Positions 6,479 to 6,877 of a stretch of DNA of 6,877 nt are shown piece after piece (the stretch's first letter is position 1; each line of letters opens with the position of its first letter). Under the pieces are notes generated by a model, which saw nothing but the letters and a program-made list of their open reading frames with translations, made no database searches and was not told the origin of the DNA. The position numbers were made by a program, and so were the translations under genes. Source of the DNA: Kofleriaceae bacterium (GTDB lineage: Bacteria > Myxococcota_A > Polyangia > Haliangiales > Haliangiaceae); assembly GCA_016763395.1 (NCBI GenBank), contig JAESTW010000703.1, positions 1-6,877 on the forward strand, in the 5' to 3' direction.

Positions 6479-6877
6479 CTACCATCGGGCAGAGACGCCG
6501 GACAAGAGGAAATTCCTACGAAGGTCGGATCCATCTTGCCCGGCTCCAATATAATCCGATGCGAAATTTTCACCAGAGCCGAGATGATGAGCGAGGCTAA
6601 GCAGCGCGGTAATTTCTACTCCCGCGGTATCCACGACTCCAATGGCGAGTTGTGGATTCAACACCGTTTTTATCTTGTAGCCCGTTGGAAAGTAGACTCG
6701 CGGCGTAAAGGTGACAAAGAGGTTGGAGCTCAAGTCCTGCGTGAATGCAGCGTACACAGAGGGTACTACCGACACCTCCACACCCACGCCAATTGCAGTC
6801 TTCGGCGCGTCTAGGAATTGATAGTAGAGGTCGATACTTGAATAGGGAAAGGCAATGGGAACTTTGAGTTGTATTGC
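6479..6877 (-). CDS. Small beta-rich outer-membrane-type protein, tandem paralogue 2, 5' end beyond window
   Basis: The frame stays open to the window edge, so only the last 132 codons are present; a GTG at 6787 is an internal valine, not a start. Nearly every stretch matches paralogue 1: VPIAFPYSSIDLYYQFLD against VPLAIPYTSVDVYYQFLD, then AAFT, LFVTFTPRVY, VLNPQL, EITALLS, GENFA, GQDG and a C-terminal SARW. Length differences are a few residues in one turn (YFPTGYKIKT, VVDTAGVE), as expected for beta-barrel loops. The two genes are separated by 156 bp with no clear terminator or promoter, and could be cotranscribed. The N-terminus, and therefore any signal or lipobox, cannot be seen. The function is unknown. 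It is an older tandem duplicate, since the copies have diverged at many positions. Confidence 0.78.
   Translation of the reverse strand, partial: AIQLKVPIAFPYSSIDLYYQFLDAPKTAIGVGVEVSVVPSVYAAFTQDLSSNLFVTFTPRVYFPTGYKIKTVLNPQLAIGVVDTAGVEITALLSLAHHLGSGENFASDYIGAGQDGSDLRRNFLLSGVSARW

Noticed and set aside
6479..6787. A 102-aa gene starting with GTG at 6787
   Set aside because: The frame continues upstream to the window edge with strong similarity to paralogue 1, so the GTG is an internal valine of a longer gene.

Overview
The window comes from a diderm bacterium. The evidence is a lipoprotein-type signal peptide followed by a protein ending in Ser-Val-Arg-Trp, like an outer-membrane beta-strand, plus an anaerobic-type CoA-chemistry module. 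All recognisable genes lie on the minus strand, so the order of transcription is from high to low coordinates. Base composition is moderate and codon use looks even across the genes. I cannot name the species. A deltaproteobacterial or myxobacterial-type lineage is a guess, not a conclusion.

Right part (about 5696-6877): two tandem paralogues of a small, beta-rich, probably outer-membrane protein that I do not recognise. The downstream copy is complete (208 aa, lipobox Cys16). The upstream copy is cut by the window edge, leaving its last 132 codons. The two are about 60% identical over the shared part. The 191 bp between the complete copy and the next gene show no gene and no convincing regulatory element.

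Middle (4743-5504): a TetR-family repressor gene, then a 152-bp intergenic region. That region holds a good sigma70-type promoter (TTGACT, 16 bp, TAGAAT) and two near-identical 22-bp palindromes. One palindrome covers the -35 and spacer; the other begins a few bases after the predicted transcription start. This is a textbook layout for repression, and the TetR protein is the obvious candidate ligand-controlled repressor.

Left part (1-4743): the controlled operon. Its first gene encodes a 1184-aa protein with two ASKHA-type activase modules (the BcrA/BadF/BzdQ/HgdC family of 2-hydroxyacyl-CoA dehydratase activators), a Cys-rich linker and a DUF2229-like activase-related region. Its second gene, 30 bp downstream and running off the window, encodes a Cys-containing HgdB-like part that in many relatives is the C-terminal end of one long polypeptide. 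Both reading frames are in the same phase, separated by a single TAA codon.

The likely picture is a TetR-controlled, ATP-driven low-potential electron-transfer system working on a CoA thioester or an unknown iron-sulfur partner. No classical dehydratase alpha/beta pair is in the window, so the substrate is unknown.
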